From assembly GCA_003508835.1 (NCBI GenBank), contig PUFA01000647.1, positions 1-64,000 of the forward strand: a stretch of DNA of 64,000 nt, read 5' to 3'. The stretch comes from Eonycteris spelaea. Its lineage: Eukaryota; Chordata; Mammalia; Chiroptera; Pteropodidae. Both the position numbers and the translations under genes were made by a program. Within the stretch, counting starts at the first letter, position 1. Every line of letters starts with the position of its first letter. Of the stretch, positions 59,798 through 64,000 are shown piece after piece. The notes under the pieces are model-generated. The model was not told where the DNA came from. It searched no databases and saw only the letters and a list, made by a program, of their open reading frames with translations.

Positions 59798-61710
59798 GCC
59801 AAGTTTCCAGATGTCAGCCAAGGGCCAACCACAAAAGCAGGCATTTCTAAAGACAACAGTTTCAGGTCTGCTATATTAACTATTTTCTGCACACCCATGC
59901 ATATCTAAAGGAAGGTGACGACATGAGTCTAATAGTATGTGGCCTGTTTTATGCTCATATTATCCTGGACTTCGTAGACAACTGGACCCAGGGCTCAGCC
60001 CACAAGCAGCATTTATGCTCCAGACACACTGTGCAGAGCTGTCCCCTCCCCACTTTCAACCATGACAGGAGCCAAGGTCAAAGAAACTGTTAGGCTGTGG
60101 TGATTATTCTTCCAAGCACTGGGCTTGGCAGAAAGTAGATTACAGTTTAAATTCTTAGCTATGTACCAAGAACAAGTTACTTATTTTCTCTGATTCTCCT
60201 TTCTCATCTCCTCATAGGTATAACTTCACTGTCTTACAGATTTAAGTGAAAGAGTGCATATAATGCATGTGTAGGATAATACCTTCCAGATCATAATGGC
60301 TAGTGTGCTAGGAGATGGAACATCCAGCGGGAGCAAAACTTGTATTAAAATCTCCTGTTTCACATGGAGCTTCTTCTTAGAGGAGAAATGAGCAGAGGCA
60401 GAGTCTCATTTTTAGGATCTACCTTGGTCTTTTTTTTCCCCTTGTGATCCCATATCTTCTGTTGACAAGCTTATTTCTCTTCTTTCTGTTAAAATGTGAC
60501 ATTGTGAATTATTAACTTTTGTTTTTAACCCCCAACTCTAGATTGCCCTCAGACACAGCAGGTCCAAGGCTTCTGACCCAGGGTAGAGGTATTTTAGCAG
60601 AAATGCAAATAGAATCAAAGAGCTCAAGATCAGTTACTGAGTTACAGAACAGACTTCAGAAAATTTACACAGAGAAAATAAGATTAAAAGAAAGAATTTT
60701 ATGTCTTTTGGATACCAGGAGATAAAGACTTGGCCTATCTATAGACTTAGAAAAATAAATGATCTGTCCAAAAGATTTCCAGTCATCCCAGACTAGATAA
60801 AGACACCACAAACTGAAAGGAGGGCTGAGAGAGAGGCACAGAGATACTGATGATATTCAAGGCTAGGATATTCCAACCCTCATTTCAGACTCCATTGAGC
60901 CTTAAAAAAGCACTCCACACTTCCCTCTTTCTCTCTCTCCCTCCCTTACTCCTCACAGTATTGGGTTCCCTCTTATCTCCAAATATCACAGTAGCTCAAC
61001 TTGAAGTAGCCGAAAGGCCACTCAATTAACTTTTAGTCCGGGCCCAAGAATTGAGAGAGGAATAAAGTCTCTGGTGTTCATAGAAGGTCTAGCACCAGCT
61101 CTCAGGGAAGCAGGGATTTGCAGCCAAAGGCCTGTGTTATTAAAGATGTAGAGTTTGTCTTATGTGGATCTTCAGCAAACCACTTTAGGTCCTCTGATAA
61201 AAAGGCACTGCCCTACTGGCTTGGTAGTCACTATCAGGTGAGGACCCCATTCCTCCCATTATTAGAACATCCATGAGTTTTCTTTGATGGGGTGGCAATG
61301 TCCAAGTCACAACAAAACAAAAACACACCCAGACAAACACAGAGCCACTTGCTCTGGAGTCAGTTGTTCACTGAGAGATGTCCAGTTCCCCTATTTCTGG
61401 ATGCATACTTGGCCAAGGCAATGAGCAAAGGATGATGTCAGGATGGAATTTTGAGGGACCAAAATTAAGGCAGATTGAAATTATTAATAAGTCAGTGATG
61501 CCTGATGCCTTCTGCCTGCAACTACTAACCCTTCATGGCTTCTAGTTTAACAACCCTCCAAATTTAGGGAGGCTTCATGTAGCCATTGAAGAAAAAAATA
61601 AAAAATGCCCTGGGAACACTGCGTTTCATGGTTAAAGGCAAATGAATAGTGTTCCTCCACCTGGATTGCATGACTGTACATGAGGCAGAATCATGAGTTT
61701 CACTGAATCA
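59798..61710. other. Intergenic sequence with a MIR remnant
   Basis: MIR-like sense block at about 60,105-60,290 (gtagattacagtttaaattc, aagaacaagttacttatttt). A pyrimidine-rich patch lies at 60,925-60,960. No gene: the 68-codon + frame at 60,519-60,725 has no family resemblance. Confidence 0.5.
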
Positions 61711-61915
61711 CAGGCATACCTTGGAGATATTGTGGGTTTGGTTCCAGACCCCACAATAAAGCAAGTCGTAATCTTTTCACTAGTGAGGGTCTGGCCTTCA
61801 ATTTGAAAAAACAAAAAACAAAATAAAAACAAAACCCCACAAAAACAACACACAAAAAACAATATCTGTGAAGTGCAATAAAGCAAACACAACAAAAAAC
61901 AACAGATATGAAATA
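61711..61915. mobile_element. Tigger1-type element, internally deleted
   Basis: Begins caggcataccttggagatat, a Tigger1 terminus, continues to agaccccacaataaagcaag, then an A/C-rich degenerate middle and a decayed opposite end (gtgaagtgcaataaagcaaa). Related to 35,159-35,476. Confidence 0.8.
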
Positions 61916-62454
61916 ATAAGGCAACCTGTCATGTACAAGTTGCTTTTTGTGCATTTTTCAAGGGAGAGGGACTGTAGATGTGATTAGATTCTCAGGGGGT
62001 TCTGAGATTTACAATAATTTTGTAGGAGGGCATCCCAGATTTGTGCTTTATTAACTGTGCACCCTATGAACACTCATTTACAATCCTTATGTCATGCTTT
62101 TCCTGCCTGTGGAGTGGGAAAAACAATACTGAGCACAGAGTTATTGTGAGGAATTAATTAAAAGGTGCTTTGTAAATAAGTTGATTTTTAAATGAGGGAC
62201 ATTTATGTGTTAGCCTTCCCTTCCACTCCAAAATGAATAGCTCTATTAAATAAAAGGTAATTGGTTGAGATTTTGGATAGCAGAGATACACATTTTTCAA
62301 AAATGTATGTGTACATAGTTTCTATGTTACATAAAAGACATGTTTAACCCTATATTTTTTCAAAATTTTTTTCATAGATTATTTGTGGGCTTTAAAAATA
62401 ATATGATGCTGATAATGATAATTCCTTGTACTTGTTAGTCAGTACTCTTCTCAT

Positions 62455-62706
62455 TTATCTCATCGGTTGTTGACAAAGCCCGCCTCTTACTCTTGTAAAT
62501 GAAATGAGGCTATTGCTGGGCCCACAGTGTTTGGTTGCCATGGTTTGAGTTCGTTTCATAAGCTGTTGCTTGGCAATCTCACGCGTCAGCTGGCTCTTTT
62601 CCTCAGCACTCTCACCACACACTGAAGTATAATGAGACTGAGGCTGGGCAAAGGAGGATGGCGGTTCCCAAACACTTTTTATCTTCCCCCACAGTGCTCT
62701 TACCAT
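62455..62706 (-). other. Protein-like open frame on the - strand, unknown
   Basis: An 83-codon frame whose residues look more protein-like than the surrounding frames: SVWEPPSSFAQPQSHYTSV, then a charged stretch SAEEKSQLTREIAKQQLMK that would favour a helix. A word reading ATG followed by GTAAGAG at about 62,700 on the - strand could be a splice donor. I do not recognise a family. It could be an exon scrap, an old retrocopy or chance. Confidence 0.25.
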
Positions 62707-62754
62707 GTCGCCTGATGTGTTGAGAGCAGAACAATGAAGTGATTATGAACATGG

Positions 62755-62985
62755 GATTTAGAGTCACGCAGACCTGGGTTCAAATTTTGGCTCAGGAGAT
62801 GGCTTGGTGTGTCCTTTAGGTATTCACTTAGAAGCCTGTTTGAGTCTCAGTGTCTCCATAAAGTCAGGGAAGGGTGCTAATACTCAGCTCCTAGAGAGGG
62901 TGTGAGGATTGAGGGAGAAAATCCATTTAAAGCACCTCCACACAGTAGGTGCTCAGTGGCTGTAATCTATACTAATAAGGGTGAA
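62755..62985 (+). mobile_element. MIR SINE, sense, well preserved
   Basis: Landmarks: gatttagagtcacgcagacc, tgggttcaaattttggctca, gagtctcagtgtctccataa and cacacagtaggtgctcagtg, nearly full length. Confidence 0.85.
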
Positions 62986-64000
62986 AATAGGAGGTAGAAC
63001 CATAAATTTTCTTGTTCTGCAATAAAATGCTCTGGTGTAGCAGTCAGCTTGGACTTAGTTTGTATAGTTATGTCCCACTTGCATTTATATGTAGAATTAG
63101 TGGGCCCACTGTAAATCCATGAAGTAAAACAGGAATTTTAAATAATCAGGACCACGGAAAAGAACAAGGGGTGTTATTGCCAAAAAAGAAGAAAACAGAC
63201 AGAAAATATCAATAGAAGATATTTACTCCAGGTAGTGGGTGAGTAGATGCTATGCATTCAAAGGGGTTTCCATTGGGGAGGCCCGTCTCCTCTCTAGACA
63301 AACACATGCCCACAGGTATGTGGTGTGGTGGTAGAATAGATCTCAGAGGGAGAAAACCCCTGATTTGTAGCATTTGCCCATTTCCATAGTGTAAATACCC
63401 CTGCTATGGCCAATTTAAAGCTACCAACATGATGTCTTTGAATGGAATGTGGAGTTAGGAAGAGATGCCTACAATTTACTCTCAGGAACCCATGGAGCCT
63501 ACTCTGACTCAGAACTGATCCCTTCCCCAGGGTAGCTTTATTGTTTTTTTCTCACTGGTGAATATTCCCAACAAGCTCCTGTATGTTTTCATAGCAGTTC
63601 AGGGAGGTCGGTTTTCAAGACTGCTCTTCTGCCCTTCAACTTTCCTGGACTGGAAGGATATAGCTGAGGAAATCTGTGGTACAGGTCCAGCCCTCACCTT
63701 TATACACTAGTTCCTGTGCACTTTCTTCCCTAGGACCAGGACCCCATGACTTTTGCAGGATCTAGAGGAGACTTGGGAACTAAGAATCACCTGAGTGAAT
63801 GTCGTATTCGAGGTAGTGTCTTCTTTCAAAGTTATCTTCTTTTACCTTTTTTTTTTACACAACCCAACTCAAACACACTGCCCTCATCATAGTATTTCAT
63901 ATTCTTAGTCAGTTCTACAATGTATATGACCTTAGTTTTTTAATATTAGTCATAAACCCATTTTCAAATTAATCACTTTTAAATTAATCTGTGCCATTGT
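62986..64000. other. Intergenic sequence, no gene seen
   Basis: No repeat or coding feature recognised with confidence. Confidence 0.5.

Noticed and set aside
1..64000. tRNA, rRNA or bacterial-type operons
   Set aside because: None were seen; the window has introns, LTRs, LINEs and SINEs of a mammal throughout.

Overview
This is a mammalian nuclear DNA window that is mostly non-coding, with a dense layer of old transposable elements. It carries one recognisable protein-coding gene: a short, four-to-five-exon member of the PAGE/GAGE cancer-testis family on the + strand (about 49,040-53,470), closest to PAGE4. In known placental mammals that family lies on the X chromosome, so the window is probably X-linked. 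Alu, B1/B2, carnivore tRNA-Lys and ruminant SINEs are absent. The youngest L1 3' ends have a tail style I associate with bats, so a bat is my best guess, held with low to moderate confidence.

Layout. 1-27 kb: single-copy or very old sequence with scattered MIR, L2, L1, MLT1 (MaLR), ERV LTR, Tigger and hAT copies, and no supportable gene. 27.2-39.2 kb: two arrays of the same diverged tandem repeat (unit about 76 bp) face each other as an inverted pair. Arm 1 (27,228-29,554, T/G-rich on +) is split by an L1. Arm 2 (37,296-39,165, A/C-rich on +) is intact. The roughly 8-kb spacer holds a decayed autonomous hAT/Charlie3-like transposon with a recognisable but frameshifted transposase, a CCAAT-box-rich, promoter-like stretch near 33.2-33.4 kb, and an L1 with a nested Tigger. 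39.2-47.5 kb: a solo LTR, oppositely oriented L1 pieces and unclassified sequence.

47.6-49.7 kb: tandem copies of a G+C-rich module directly upstream of the PAGE-like gene. Two copies carry a candidate untranslated exon 1 ending in a splice donor, and the last copy is split by a MER1-type hAT element with a near-perfect 8-bp target duplication. 50.0-53.5 kb: the PAGE-like coding exons, with good splice sites and matching phases. The frame stops after 96 codons, nine codons before the family-type C-terminus that a +1 frame would supply, so the gene is either slightly shortened or an early pseudogene. 53.5-64 kb: L1 fragments, an unclassified G+C-rich stretch (54.9-56.2 kb), LTRs, MIRs, a Tigger1 element and a small protein-like reading frame on the - strand (62.46-62.71 kb).

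Apart from the PAGE-like gene and the decayed transposase, long open frames here look like chance or repeat-derived frames.
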